Part shown: positions 49,178 to 63,373 of the stretch, piece by piece
How positions within the stretch are numbered: position 1 is the stretch's first letter
Layout of the letters: every line of letters starts with the position of its first letter
From: Ooceraea biroi
Taxonomy: Eukaryota > Arthropoda > Insecta > Hymenoptera > Formicidae
Assembly: GCF_003672135.1 (NCBI RefSeq)
Contig: NC_039516.1
Location: 4,075,838-4,139,837, forward strand
Direction of reading: 5' to 3'
Length of the DNA stretch: 64,000 nucleotides
Notes under the pieces: model-generated
Told to the model about the DNA's origin: nothing
What the model saw: the letters and a program-made list of their open reading frames with translations, nothing else
Database searches by the model: none
Position numbers and translations under genes: made by a program

Positions 49178-51118
49178 TTTTGTTCCTTTCAGATCGCGGA
49201 TGCTGCGCTCGGTGTCGAGACATCGTAGTCGATACGCTAAATCCCGGCCTGTTTGTGCCGGCCGTTGCTCAACATGCGCTCCGTTGTTGCTCCGCTGACA
49301 GCGGGTGTCTTTCGGAACTGTCTCTGACAACGACTCCGCGAGTTAACTAGACGCAACCACTTGTTGTTGGCTCTCGCTCAAGTACGGTCAGGACTAATTC
49401 TCCCGTGTCAAGGGTATTCGGCGGGCGGGGGTGCGGGCCAACTTCTGTTCCTGCGGAGGACGACTCCGTTCGCGGAATCAGTTCTGGCGTGATGCTTTTA
49501 GCGTCGCACTACCAACGAGAAGAGCTCGCTCCCCAATGTCCTCCCATGAATTTAGAGAGAGGTAAGCGCAACGGAGCGCTTTATCCCGCTCGCTGAACCG
49601 TCAAGATGCGCCTTGCCGGAGGAACGGAACGCCGGCCGCCACCGCCGCCGGTTGAAATAACGTTTAGCGTCGTCGGAGGGATTTGCGGTCGAGCAGCTCG
49701 CGTTAGCGCGCAAGCACGAGAGGAAAAGAGAGAAACGCCCCCGACCCAGCTTAATCCGCTGCTTTTTTTCTCGTTGTTCTTCTGTGCCGGGGATTTGTCG
49801 CGCGTCAGCTGGCCTTGAGAACGATTGTCATATTAAGGGGGTCTCCTCTTTTGCGGAAAGTGCTGAGTTCGCCATTTTTTAGAAATAACACGCCGACGAA
49901 AAGGACGCTCTGTCGTCGCGGGGATGTCGCTGCGCCGGTTATTGCACCATTCGTATCTCCGAACAGCGGAAAGCTCTCATTCGCTCTCAGGCGTGGGGAT
50001 TATCTATTATTTAAATTAGTACAATCGGCGTTTTGATCTATTGCCAGAACTCGTGGTCCTGACAGTGGTGTAATCTTCGCGGTACGAGCGCTTTCAGATT
50101 TGGATTATAAAAACATTTGTTATTTTGACTTATTTAAATGGAGAGTAAATGAGAGAACTTTTGGATCCGACATGTTTCGCAGCAGCATGTTTCGTAACTA
50201 TATTTACCGCTTACGTCACAATGCGAATACTGCATAAGGTTACCTTATTTATATTATAAAAACGCATAGAGCTAGAGATAGAATATGGTTAAAAATAAAT
50301 TTTTGCAGCGCGTAAGAGAGATTTTATTCGTATATGAGAAAACGTTGACAACTTTTTAAATTTCACACAGGATTTTTCACACTTTTTTCCACATGTCGCA
50401 ATGTCGAGATGTAAATACCTAAATAATACTGCGTTTTCAGAAATTTGCATTCTGTGCAACGAAAACACGTAAAAAAAGGAGCAAATCCTCTCTGCACCTA
50501 CAAAAGTAATAAGCATTGTGCGAGCGAAAGTAAACGGCGCAGCTGGAAACGCAAAATTCGCGAAAATTATAATCTACGTACGCCATATTAAAACGCCACT
50601 TCCGCTTAAAAACGGAATTATTACGGAAAATTCGTCTTTATTTGAGAGATATCATAATAAACTCTCGTTAAGCTCATCGGTTCTCAATAACACACGAAAA
50701 ATTCCATTATGAGGAAATACACACACCGCCGCGCGCCGTTGGCACGTTTTTGTCGTGCACCTTTATTGCACGGTCATTTTTCTGCACGCGACGCTGTAGC
50801 AACAAAGATACGAACCTGTAATCCAGATTCCAGTGGGGTGCGCCGATGGTATCCCGGCATTCATTTTTTGCAGAACCCTTACACTATAAAAGGGTTAGTA
50901 GTGGGTCAGTAAGTCTCTCGTGATCTCCAAGACAGTAAAACCTTCGCCGAAGTGAAATATCAACGACACCGTAAAATCCTTTCTTTCTTTTAGCGTCAAC
51001 TGCCGAATGCGCGGCCGAGTACAATTGTACTGTGTCTTGGTCAAAAAGAGAAATCTTATGTATAAATTTCGAAAAACCCTTTACCTATTGTGCATAAAAA
51101 TCAAAAAAGATTGAAACA

Positions 51119-51306
51119 GATTGTGTATATATAAAAATCCTACCTATATTTGTGTTTCTCTAGCTTTTATAGCCGGCTTTTACGATTTACTTATGAGTCT
51201 CTCAGGGAACCCTTGTCCCAGATTGTATATAAGCATCGTCTTTAACTATAGATTTATATTTCTCTAGCTTTCAGCAGGTCTCTAAACATGCTTTTAGCAG
51301 GTCTCT
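51119..51306 (+). repeat. Diverged tandem repeat, period about 103 bp
   Basis: GATTGT(G)TATAT occurs at 51119 and 51221, and TTTCTCTAGCTTT at 51155 and 51259, offsets of 102 and 104 bp. Inside the second unit AGCAGGTCTCT is itself repeated (51273-51283 and 51296-51306). The units are otherwise poorly conserved. Confidence 0.45.
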
Positions 51307-52026
51307 TTATTGCCGCTCGTTCAACCCTTCAAGGAAATCCTGGCCAAGGACGCTGCCTGCCGTAGACAGAGTTAAAAGAAAGGGTAATCACGGGAAATCC
51401 ATGGTTAGGGCGTTAAAAAGTTTAGGTGTTTTAAGGTGCCGCGGCACGAGAGAGAACTCAAACAGAATGGAAATTCAGTAAACTTTCACAGGAAACTTTC
51501 AAGGATTTTATTATTAGAATAATTTAAAATAAGAAACATCCAGCAATTATAAAGATAAAATAAACGTCTTGAAAACCCGATACATATATTTACCTAATAA
51601 ACAGAAATCATATAACGCATAAAATCATACAGTAAATATTCTAAAGAAGATTTTCATAATGCTGAAAGCTACGACTATCGATTGTTAAAGTTCCGTTAAT
51701 ACGTCAACACGTCACTGCAACGCAAGTTTGTTCGCGCGGTGTAACAGCGCGCGGATATACTTGCGAGAAAACAACGCGGGCCGGGTATTAATCGCGATTA
51801 AATGCCACGGCGGCTACGGCGATATCGACGATAGCGTGCAGCAATAAATCAAGAATTACTTTCGCCGGTTTCGTTCGTTCGCCGATAATAAACGCGTCGA
51901 AACTCGTTCAATATTGGCGATCCTCCCTCGGTCGCCGGGTGCACCAGGTAGACGTTTCCGCGCCGTCGTGTACATATACTGCGCTTGTACGAGAGCTAGG
52001 ACATGCACACACGACGGGGAGGACGA

Positions 52027-52071
52027 TGAGAGAGATAGAGAGCTAGAGAGCTAGAGAGCGAGAGAGAGAGA
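52027..52071 (+). repeat. GA / AGAGCT microsatellite
   Basis: GAGAGATAGAGAGCTAGAGA-type units grade into a pure GA run. Confidence 0.9.
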
Positions 52072-55000
52072 AAACCGACTTTGCGCACGCACGCACACGC
52101 GATATATCAACGGCTGATATTACCGAGGGACGGAAAAACTCGGAAGGACCCTCTTCGCTTCGTTCCCGTCGTTCCAACCCGGAGGCTATGTTTGATCAGT
52201 TAGTCACTACCGGGACCTGGGATATTGTTACCAATGGCCCCGGTTAATATTCTCGGATTACCCTCATACCGAACAGCGGCGGTGGTTGCTGGCTTGCTGC
52301 TGCTGCTACACGACGACGGAATAGTGCGCTTTCGAAACACGGGCGGAATTTTCGCAGCGACAACGCTACCGCCGAGAGAGCGGGTCGTCGATCGCACGTA
52401 ATTGCCGCACTTGGCGGCGTTCGTCGCGCACGATGGAATTCCACCGGTCGAATTAATTGCAGACGCTAAACGCTCGCAGTAAGCTTAAAACCGACGCAAT
52501 ACCGCTTGATTTCGTCAATCAACGCTTTGACACTCGCGAAAACGATGAGCCCCATAGTGTATCCGGTTGCATTCGCGTCATACCGGAATCTTGATCGACG
52601 ATGCATAATAGCCTCATTCCCGGAGTGACACGTGGAACGTCGGAGGGATGATATTATGCATTGCTCTTCAATATTGATTTCGATGAAATTGGAATACAGA
52701 GCTTTTATTATATTAATTCTCTCACGGTGGGTACACGAAAATCTCATGTATCATAATGCAATCGACGCTAAACTGTTACATCGATGACATATCCTGCACT
52801 TTACATAATTAAAATAATTTTTGACTCTTTGACACTTTCGAATAAACCAACGTATAAGAGAGAAATTTCTGCGCACAATAAATTTTAACTCTCCCTCTCC
52901 TTCCGTTCCTCTCCTTCGTACTCTCTAATAAAATTCATTTTATGTATGGTACTTCGCCAGACGTATCAGATACGCGCTTGCACGTTTTGCATTCTCCGTC
53001 TACAATTAGCCGCGCCGATAAGAATGAAATTGGTCTCCGTCTTCTCACATACGGCCGTAATGAAGTGAAGACATGCTTCGTTTCTTACGGCCTTTTGTCA
53101 CGTACACGCCATGTTCCGCTCCGGTCCGGGAAATACCGATAAGTGCGTGACCGGGGTTTCGAGCGCGCGAACGCGTCGATAACGAGGCGATTCTGCGGCA
53201 AAGAGGACGATAAAGCTCCGCTTGCACCCGACGGTAATTAATTGAACCCTAAGACCACCGTTTACGGCCAGATCTTCCGTGTGCGGAAAGGATTTTCGAG
53301 ACAGCGACGTCTAGGCTTGCACACGGTTCCTCTCGCCCGCGCTCGAGTTCTGCTAATTGAACGCGTAATTGATGAGGCTGCAGTCTGTACTTACACAATG
53401 CTCCAATTGTGCTCAGCCAAGCGCCGGCACGGTGTGCCAATATTAGCGATGCACTCGACGTCCCTATAACGGACCCCTCTCCACGCACAAATAATGCCCC
53501 GAGTACCATAAATACTCGACAGCTTCCGCAATATGCCTGCCTAGCGCGTTGCCGCTCGTCTATATAGCCAGGCCTTTTCAAAAACTACGAGGAGTCCTCG
53601 AAGAAAACGAGACCACGTGCAAGCCGTGGGCACCACGCGACAAATTGTTTTTTCCTCTCTTTCGCAAAGCTCAATCGTTACCGGGATATCCGTGAAATTG
53701 CATTCGCCGCGTGGATTATAATAGAACGAAATGACATCACAGCCTAAAATACGCGTTGTACAAAGATAAGCGCTGAAAATCATGGACAATAAACTGATGT
53801 CTGTAGGGATGATCATGCAGATTGCAAGTAGCGGAATATGCAAGAACCTTTTAAATGAGAAAGTTGAAAACTCGTGTTAACGAAATGTGGAATAAAGCAT
53901 GAAGTATCATATTTTAAAGGAATTATGCAATTTCAAAGATTATGCTGCAGCAATTATGTAATTGCAAGAGGTGTTATATATAGAATAGAGCGTATAAATC
54001 TTTACACATGTGCAAGTTCGGGCAACTAAATTTCTCTATAACTTTCCGAAGTCATTACGTAGGAAATATTATCTCCATTATGCAGAAGAAAGCTGCGACG
54101 GAAAGAGTAAGTACAAAACTCGATCGGCGTGAATAATTTAATCCGCGACGCTTACCATTAACAAAGTAAATATTCCCCTTAATTACACTCCTGTGTATGC
54201 GGCTTCCTTACCATTCGCCGGCGAATAAACACGGCGGGTTCTCGCGCGACGGTATATAATTCAAACGCGTTAAGCTACTAATTTACGGAGCTCCTCGGAG
54301 CCATACGCTCGCAATTCCGGAGCGACGTCCGTCGATCGGCGAAATATTCGTTCGTACGAAATTTTTTTAACGGCATTTTGTTTGCTTGGATAATAAAAAA
54401 ATAGCGCTGTCCTGTGCAAATACGAGTTCGAACGGCATCGGTCTGTAGCGCTGCATGCCATATGCACGCGTATGTGCCCGTCCGTGCGTGTGTGCACGTC
54501 ACGCCGGAAGTACGGAATTAAACCCTCGCGCAAACAGTCGATATCGCGGCGAGGTATGAGCTCGACCACCATCTCTGGAATATTTCCATTTCGCTACCGC
54601 CGCCTATCGCCCAACGATATTATATTTGTAACTGGATAAATAAGTCTGATTTATATGCCGGTCGCGCTCTTTCATCCCTTCATGTGGAAAATAATGCTGC
54701 ATCACGTAAAAATAGCACGGCTGGCATTGTACGGTCGGACTACGGCCTTTCTTCCGAGAATGAGAAAAGTACTTAAAGAAAATACGAGACACGAATTCGG
54801 AAAGACATCGCGCGGCCAAATTGTTTTTATCAAGTCTCAAACCCGTCGGTCTCTTTACAAAATTCGCCGCGACTTCGTGGACCGACACGTGGCCACGCAT
54901 ATTTCACGATGATTATACGCCTGGTAAAGGAATCTCATCAATTCGGACGCGGCGATTGTAAAGCCACCCTCTCGGCTTCAGCGGAAACGTCTTCATCGAT

Positions 55001-55371
55001 CGTCGAAAATCTTAACAAGGCTATCGCGTACCGGGGCTACCGCTTTCCGTGACTCGCAATTTTAGTCGAGAACGACCGCGCGCGATGACTCCGACGTGAA
55101 ATTCTAATCTTCATCTTGTCGAGGAGCATACGAGACGGCGTAATTCATAAGAAAGTATTTTCTCGCCCGATGATCGCGAGAAGATCGCATCTTAACGTGC
55201 CAAAAAAACACGCCCTATGGGGCACTGAATTCTTGAATACATTCTTAACCCGTGTTTTTCGACACCCTCCCTCCATCCTCCTGAAAGTTAGTCACGTACA
55301 TGAATACAAAAAATCCAGCTCGCTTTTATGAGACTTTGCATATATACGAGCATGTAGAAGCGAAGACGGCG

Positions 55372-55412
55372 ACGACGACGTTGGCGGCGACGGCGACGAT
55401 GGCGGTAGGGGG
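55372..55412 (+). repeat. GAC/GGC trinucleotide repeat
   Basis: An imperfect trinucleotide array about 40 bp long, followed by a GA-rich tract. Confidence 0.85.
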
Positions 55413-58400
55413 AGAGAGAGAAGTTTGCGCTCCGAAACTTTTATGATACACGCAGTGCGGGACCATAGATTTGAATTAATTCGGCGGCGAAGTTTCGCCG
55501 AGCAAATAAAAATAATTCATCGTATCAATTTAATATCGCTTTATGGTCGATTCATTCTCTGCTAGTGGCAGATTTTCCAACGAGTGCTTTAGATCCGCGT
55601 TTAACACAAACGAACGTATAAATTCGTAGGAAAAAAGTATTTTTTTCCCCGAAAACTACGCAACATGTTTTTGTAGAACTATTTTAACTCGGTTGTACAA
55701 CGATTTTAACTATTGTCATGAAAAACAATTCTCATAAAAATCTTTTGTTTGTTCCTTGATGCTTTTTATTTATTTGTGGTAAGAGTAAAAATTGCATTTT
55801 TATAGACAAATATACCTCGTCTTTGTTCTTTGCTTTTTATTGCTGCAGATTGTTCCGATAACCGTAAACAAGAGGTTGATTGCACCAGAGGATTTGTTAT
55901 TTCCATTTAACCTTTTTATTTAGCAATTTAAATGTAAAACAAATTTGTTTGCACTTATCGATGCGTCCAGCTTTGCTATCCTCGCCGCCGAAATTGCTCG
56001 CGAGCTTTTTGCATCACAAAAAACGAGAATTAACGTCAGATAAGGAGTTTTCAATCCGAAATGGACCTTTCCACATTATTACTTTAGACCGTCGCTCAAG
56101 AATTGGTCAAACAGGAACGACCGGAATTGCTGGTCTCCCAAAGTAGGCTACGAGTGAAGTGCGATGAAATCGCACATTGGCCGCGCAAACAAGAGATTAT
56201 TGAAGCCGCCTTTATTACGGTCATTGTATGACTGAAACTTCGCAAGTTACATCGCGAAATTGATAATAATCCATCTAACACTTATGAATCAGGCGCAAAC
56301 TTGGGCACGTTAAAGATATTCACGCGCTCAGAATTCAGCGGTTGAATTAATGAAGATTACAACGTCATTAAGCAGACTAACGTTTATCATACTTATTGTA
56401 CATTAGTTAAAGCATCATTTCGAAGCAAGCGTGGAGCATATTCCTTTGAAATAGCGCCATGAATATTTCAGCGATTGTATCGTTCGTGTAATCTCAATAA
56501 ATCCAAACGCACTCCTGACGCGCAGCTTTGATCATGAACATTTTCGACAGTTACAAACGCGTAAAATACGAACAATATGCTTTAACATGTATTTAAACAT
56601 TTTCCATAACATTTTTTGGAAACGTATTGTGTTAAAGGTATCAGGTATGGCAACAATGCAGTAGCAATGCCGATAATAACGTGTGTTCCAATATCGTAAC
56701 TTTGTGACGAATGGGTTAATCACTGAGTGAACGCATTATCTTCGCTATCACAACCAGGCAAGGGAGGAATATAAAATAATATAAATACGTTATGCGAACC
56801 GGCGCAAAATGCGCGTAATAAAATTTCGTGTACAGTGCGTCGCGTCACGGACTAAAGCTGTCCGAATGAAATTAATATTTGACGCAATAAGCGGAGCGTA
56901 ATGTGTATTTTGAAGTAATGTGGAGCGCGAATTGTAATCGCGCCGTGACGTCGTGCCTCGTTTCAAGCAACGGAGGGCTGCCATTCGTCGGTATTGAAAT
57001 AAACATCTCCGCGTCGCGTAAACGATTTTTTAATATCCCATGCGTCGACGTGCGCGCGTTTTACTGGCAATCGATTTTCCAACGCGCCGAATGGATTTTA
57101 AAATTGTTTATCAAAGCGGCCGAATGCACAAACGCTGCGCAAAAATTAAAACCCGCGATTCCAAGAGGCGACTTCCGACCTCTCCTTGTTATTGCGTTTA
57201 TAATCTAAGCAAAACGTACGACCTTTCGTTTTCGGACTATGGAATCGAATGAACATGGTTTCAAGCACGAGCTGAACTTGCAACATTGGTAAATTATTAA
57301 ATAAAATTTTCGAATATACACAAAACATAGCTATTCTTTATATTTATCCTATAAAAATGCAGTTATATATAAAACTTGCTTGACGAGAAATCATTCCCGC
57401 CATGCACGTTTCTAGACTACATAGGTCGGATGCTGCAGTTGGATTTCAAAAGCGATTGAATTAAGTGCGATTCAATCGGACCTCTGAAAAATTGAATGCG
57501 GAGCTAGGCGACACGTTGGTCGGACAAGGCGGTTTCTGTGAACGCGTCGCGTTATTGGACGCGAAAAATTAGATGGTTCGTCGTCGGGGAACCCCGACCG
57601 TGGAAATGGACCGGCTCTCTGCCGGAGAGAAAGAGAGTAGGTAGTAGGTAATCATTTTTTAAACGTGGCGGAAGAGGCGGAGATAGGCAGTCCGAGGGGG
57701 GCCTCCATCGCTCGACGGGGTGAAAACCGAACCGTGCCGCTTTTGTACGCGTATGCGTGGATATGCAGCCGCATGCACGCCCTCGTGTATCCGTGCACAC
57801 GCGTGCGTACATATGTGCGTATCCGTTTACGGATCGTCAGAGCGCAGGGTCGCACGCACACGTGCACGCGGAAGAGCACAGCTGGTTAGAGCGGCGGCGA
57901 AAGCGAAAGAGTACATGAAAGAAACGTTAATTACCGCATTACTGGCCGGCCAGCCATAAAATGTACCACGGCTCGCGGCGTCGTCCTAAACGCACGCGCG
58001 TTGCAAGGCGAAAACGTGGAGTCCCGCGCCCGGCGAGGGTACGACGAGATAATACGTTCGTCCTGCTCAATAAGGAATTAAGCATAAACGAATTACGGTG
58101 GGACGGCTGCACCATCGTCAGCAGCATCCGCGGGGAGAATTGTCTCGTTTGTGTTACCTCGTGACGTTCCTGGATGCCTGTTCCTGTTTAAATTCCGGTT
58201 CCCGATTCCTCGGATGTCATCAATCCTATTGACATACCCGGGATACTCGTGGTATTCGTGACACGCGAATAAAACGCAGTTCAAAATTTAACGTCTCGAG
58301 AGAAAAATCGATCAAAGAGTAATAAATCAACTCGTATTCAAATGGAAAGAGAGATATTTAATATATTTAAAATTTTAGAAAAGATATAATTTTTGTAACT

Positions 58401-61400
58401 ATGCCAATTCACATGTGCACAAAGCCGTGATATGCACAATGTTCTGGATATTAAATGTTTGATATTTGATAAACTGAGTTAATGGATTTATGAACTGGAC
58501 CACGTACAATGTGCATGTTCGTCAATCGCATTGACCTCTTTCGCTAGATTCTGTTCAACATGCTTGCTCATTGTGCACCGTATTGTTTTCCCTCCTTTAT
58601 GTGGGTATATTTTATTGTTCGCACCATCCGCAGGCATCGAGAATTGAGACGCGATAGAAACGAAAGCACTTTGCATTCACTGTCGTTGCCGCGCCTCGCG
58701 CACATAAAAAGCGTGTTCGATGGCCAATCGAAAGGCTGTCTGGTAAGGAGAAGTCTCGTAAAGTCTCTCTGTAGTAAAAAAAAAAAGAAAATCGCTCGTT
58801 CGCGTCCCGAGAGCGAGACTGGAAAACTGGCTGCTGATGAAAAAGACTCGAGACCTGGAGATGCATTCGCATTTTCCTTCGCCTATTTCGATGCACTCGC
58901 TTTTCCCCGCAACGAAGTTCTTCGTTCACGGGCGCGCGCGTATGTACGTACATGTGTAAGTTCCTCGAGCGAACACCGCGTTTTCCCGCGTTTATTTCCG
59001 CGCGTTAAGCGCACGAGTTCCGCGCTTGCGAATTCCGGCGGATCTTGTTGCGAGCTCCCATAAACGATTATGGTCCCGACCGACCGCGTACCGATCCGTG
59101 GTTTACTTACGGCATGAATTTGCTCTGCGTATCCGTTGCGTGCACGGCATCCGCGTACGTACGTACGGTCGGCTGTATTGCCACGAGTCTGCGTTTACCC
59201 TGCGAGTGGGCATCGCGTATTCTAGACGCGCGACGTAATGCACTTTCGCGATGCAACGTGGCCATTGCCGCGCGGCAAACGGCAGCACCCGAACTCTCGT
59301 GGCCGCGCCGAGGGAAACGTGCGATCGCAAAGAAGTGGGAGTGTCGTATCATAGGCGACCATCGAATAATGTCGAGATTACATGTCCGTGATGAAACGAT
59401 TTCTCGAGAAGCAATAGGAGTCTGTGGACGCTGCGCATCTGCTTACGTTTATGCTCGTCGGAGTCGCAAGCGATTGGAAGTGGACTCTAGTTTAAAGCGA
59501 TTTAAATTAATTCGCTAAATTAGCGAAGCTAGAACGTCAATATACTTCGCCACGAAGGATGGCATTCAATTGAATCTGCTCAGAGAGAAAATCGGCTTTG
59601 AATTGGTTGCATATTGAGAGGTACCACATTTATCCGACTTAATAATCTTGTCCATTATGGTTATAGTAGCTAAATAATAAAAGTTGTGTAAAATAATCAA
59701 ATTTGTGTAAAGAACAAGTGTAAAAGAATGCATCAATCGTACAAGAAATTTGGAGAAACGGTGTTTCTCCAAAAGAATTCTTTCCAGTAGAATAAAATGA
59801 ATATTGAGATGATACAACAAACTTACCTGAAGTACGTATTCGCTCGCAATAAAAAAAGGGAGCTGAGATCCAAGTCCGATATCTCGAGTGCTAATGTCAA
59901 GAGCTGTCTTCCACTTGGCTGATTCGCGCGGATAAATCCTAAACGCGCGTTTATAACGCGAGAGAGTAGGTCGCCGGCGGAGCACCGCGCTTGCTGGGCG
60001 TGGAGTCGACGCGCTCTTACAATGCTTGTAAGTAACGCCAGCATAAAACAGGTCGGCCGGGCTTTATTACCGCGCATTATAGCTCGTTTTACGTTTTCTC
60101 CCGTAGTCGAAAGTCAGCGATATCCGACAATGGCAGCGACGCTCCGGCATCCGGCCGGTAGCACGCAGACGCGGCCGTTATACCCGGTAGTTAGAGCAAT
60201 ACTTCAATCGCTAGCAATACCGGAAGGAAGGACGTTTTTACGGCGTCCAATGTATCGCGATATCGCCGCCGCCGCCTCCTCGTCTCCCCTGGGAAATTTG
60301 AAAAAAAATCCCAGCCCTTACGGTAGACGGTCTGAGAGCGGTAAAGGCAACGCGTACACGGCCATTCGTCTTTCTGGTCTGCCATCGCTTCCAGACCGAC
60401 GAGCAGCGGCTCCATACCACGTGGATCGCTAAATTTCTCGGGGGAAGACAACGTGTGTTGTAGCGGGATCGTAGCTTGCGTTGTCGGGTGTCAGTGATAC
60501 TGCACATCGACATGATACTGTGAATTCGCTACAAATGAACGCTACTAATAGATCTCTTTATATTTGTGTGAATTTTTGTTGCTTTGAGTTGCAGCATTAA
60601 ATGAGTGTGCATACAAGTTTGCATTCGATGACAGATGCTTCGGTGCATTTCGTCTATTTCGGCAGCAGAGTACATTAGGACGATTGGTACATGGGCGCCG
60701 TTTATATACGCTATATACTACGTGCGAGCGCTCGTGAAATATAAACTTCCGGTAGAGAGCGAATGCAGCAGCCGTAGTAAAACCTAAAAGGCGAGACGGT
60801 ACTACTGTGGTTTGCGGCGTTAATCGCCGAAAGGACAAAGCGAACGTACCGTCCTCTCGCACATGCAGAGATGTATATTTTAACAAGCAAGAAGTCAAGA
60901 GAGGAACAAGGCTCAGGAAGTGTGACGTTAAACTAAATTCGAACCTGACTCGTCGGCGTCGTTCCCCCACGGATGTTGACTGATGCCATGTGACAAAAGA
61001 GAATGCGTAAGTGCGTAAGTGGAAGAAACAATGGCGAAGATTCTACTTTGAACAAACAGACGCACGAACGAAATCCCGATGCAAAAGAGAAAACGTGCGG
61101 CATGCGCAATATAAATGAAACGTAATTAAGTAAAATATAAGATCAATAGCATAGGTAAGATATATTTGAATTAATTTCGCGAAACATATTTTAATCGTAT
61201 TTTGAATAACGCAGCACACACATGTTAGTTTCATAAAGCGATACAACTTTTTAAAAAATGAGTAAATTGGAGAAGTTCTTGCAGCACCGCCATGAGCGTT
61301 AGAAGTCATATAAATGAATAAATGTGCAATATTAAATATCAGAAAAAATAATACATAACTATAAAGAGCAGAATGGTTTAGCATCGATATTAATGCTTGG

Positions 61401-62054
61401 AAGAATATTAAAGCCATAAGCGTTCTTTTTTAATTAAATTCTTACTTATATTTACTAACGCCTATGTTCTTACCTTTTTTCTCTCGATCACGCAGGAAGA
61501 TTATACTGGCGAAAAATTCATTAATTAAAAAACAGAAATAATAAAACGCAACAATAACGCGTTCAAAGATTGCAATATTTTATATTAAAAACTCGAGACA
61601 ATAAAGTAAAGATTTCTTGCGTCACAAAGCGATAGCAAGCAAAGGTATGCATGCATTTAATTAATCCAGAAAATTGCATCAAAAATGCGACCGTTACGTG
61701 GACACACGTATACATACCCATACATAAACACGCGTATATATGTCGCCAGAGAAGTTAATACCGTTCCCAATCGTACGTCACGTACACGATGGCGTTTAGC
61801 GGTTTTGCATTGTAGCCGTATCGCGCAAATAAACGTGATTACGTGCATACTTGAATATGTTACGGTAACCAAAATGGATAAATCAATTCCTATGTATACG
61901 CGTGAATGCGGCTGCAACAATGCAACAGTCACTAACACGAAACGGCGGATGACATTAGACCGGCGATTCCCAACTGTTTGCGCGCGGATTCTTATCAAAC
62001 GTTTTACGTTTCGCGTGCGTTCGAGTCTCGCTACCGCACGATTTACTCGTTTAA

Positions 62055-62773
62055 GGGGGGAACCTGCTTTAGAACGTTGAAAATAAGGTATAATTTTATG
62101 AATTTTTTTGGAGAAACTATACAGCGGATCATTATAAAACTTTGATGCATTTATTAGTACATGTTTAAAGATAAAAAAAATTATTTTTTATTTGAATATA
62201 TCGCCTGTAGAGGTCGTCCTGGAGGCATCTTAGTGCAGCCGGCATTGTAAATTGGCGAGCATTCTCCTGCCTCCAAATTTCATCCAAACTGAAAAATTGA
62301 AATATTTTCTCGTTATTTATGAATTCCCATCGTCGATGAACCTTTAATATTCATAAAAACATTAAGTTAAACAATTACTTTTGCATGAAAAAGTTCAACA
62401 ACTTTGCCTAAAAATCGTACTTTTGTGTTCTAAGCTCCACCATTTTGGCACTTTTCAACTTTTTTCTTCTCTCTTTGGTTCATCGACGATGGGAATTCAT
62501 AAATAACGAGAACACATTTCAATTTTTCAGTTTAGACGAAATTTGGAGGCAGGAGAATGCTCACCAATTTGCAATGCCGGCGACGCGGCTGCACTAAGAT
62601 TTCTCCAGGACGACCTCTACAGGCGATATATTCAAATCAAAAAATAATTTTTTTTATCTTTAAACATGTACTAATAAATGCATCAAAGTTTTATAATGAT
62701 CCGCTGTATAGTTTCTCCAAAAACAATTCGTAAAATATACCTTATTTTCAGCGTTCTAAAGCAGGCTCCCCCC
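62055..62773 (-). mobile_element. TTAA-type foldback MITE, copy B, 719 bp
   Basis: This is the same element as the one at 23660-24378 but in reverse orientation, with TTAA at 62051-62054 and 62774-62777. The arms are 62055-62342 and 62477-62773, and the spacer is 62343-62476. Comparing the two copies by eye gives about 16 differences over 719 positions, about 98% identity. The arm-specific 8-bp insert and GAAATC/GGCATC difference are shared, so both come from one asymmetric parent. Confidence 0.93.
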
Positions 62774-62777
62774 TTAA

Positions 62778-63373
62778 TCTATACTTTTTCAACGATGAGA
62801 GACATAAAAGTCCTCCTTCCCGTAATTAAGATAATTTCTGACGTTTACAGCGACTCGTTATCAAGCGCGCGGCATCGTGAGAGTAAATTGAGAGCCGCTG
62901 CTCTCGACAATCGTTGCTGACATTGTGCGTCACGCTTAACGGTCATTAAACTACGCACTCGTATTCTGCGTGCGTAAAAGATGAAAGACCACGGCGTATG
63001 TATGGCGTTTCGGGTTAGCGCGCGGAAGAAACTGTCGTTGTCTGAGCGCGTAATTCCGCGTAGGACGATTGCGTTTCATAGAAGCGGCAGTGCCAGGATT
63101 ACCAGAGCGCTTTTAACGTTTCGCGTCAAGCGTGCACTCGTCACTCACGTATGAGCAGTTTGAAGAAGAGAAAAGCTGCGGAAGATCGAAGGGCGCACTC
63201 GCGCTTTGGAAATCGTTTGGAAAAGAGATTTCGTTTCCAATTAGTTTCAGCAAATCTAGAAAAGAGAGTTGGCAAATGAGAGAATAATTTGTTCGCAGTA
63301 TCCTGCTTCATATTTTCGTCGTACTTGAAACGAGCACCTTCGATTTTGCACCTCCAGCTTTTGCCTTCTTTAT
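62778..63373. other. Non-coding stretch right of MITE copy B
   Basis: No exon or repeat recognised in this 600-bp interval. Composition is mixed with several CGCG runs. Confidence 0.4.

Larger units (their letters stand above)
43651..62050. other. Non-coding stretch, no gene recognised
   Basis: About 18.4 kb in which no frame shows a recognisable domain. AT-rich parts include 44400-44680, 46320-46680, 50080-50520, 51040-51700, 53840-54130, 55600-55900, 58270-58500 and 61080-61680. CpG-rich parts include 47180-48060, 49080-49950, 57540-58130 and 58780-59340. A TATAAAAG lies at 50885-50892, but no gene follows that I can recognise. Confidence 0.45.

Noticed and set aside
50885..50910. TATAAAAG followed by TCAGT, resembling a core promoter
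   Set aside because: The spacing (about 23 nt from TATA to initiator A) is short, and no gene follows.
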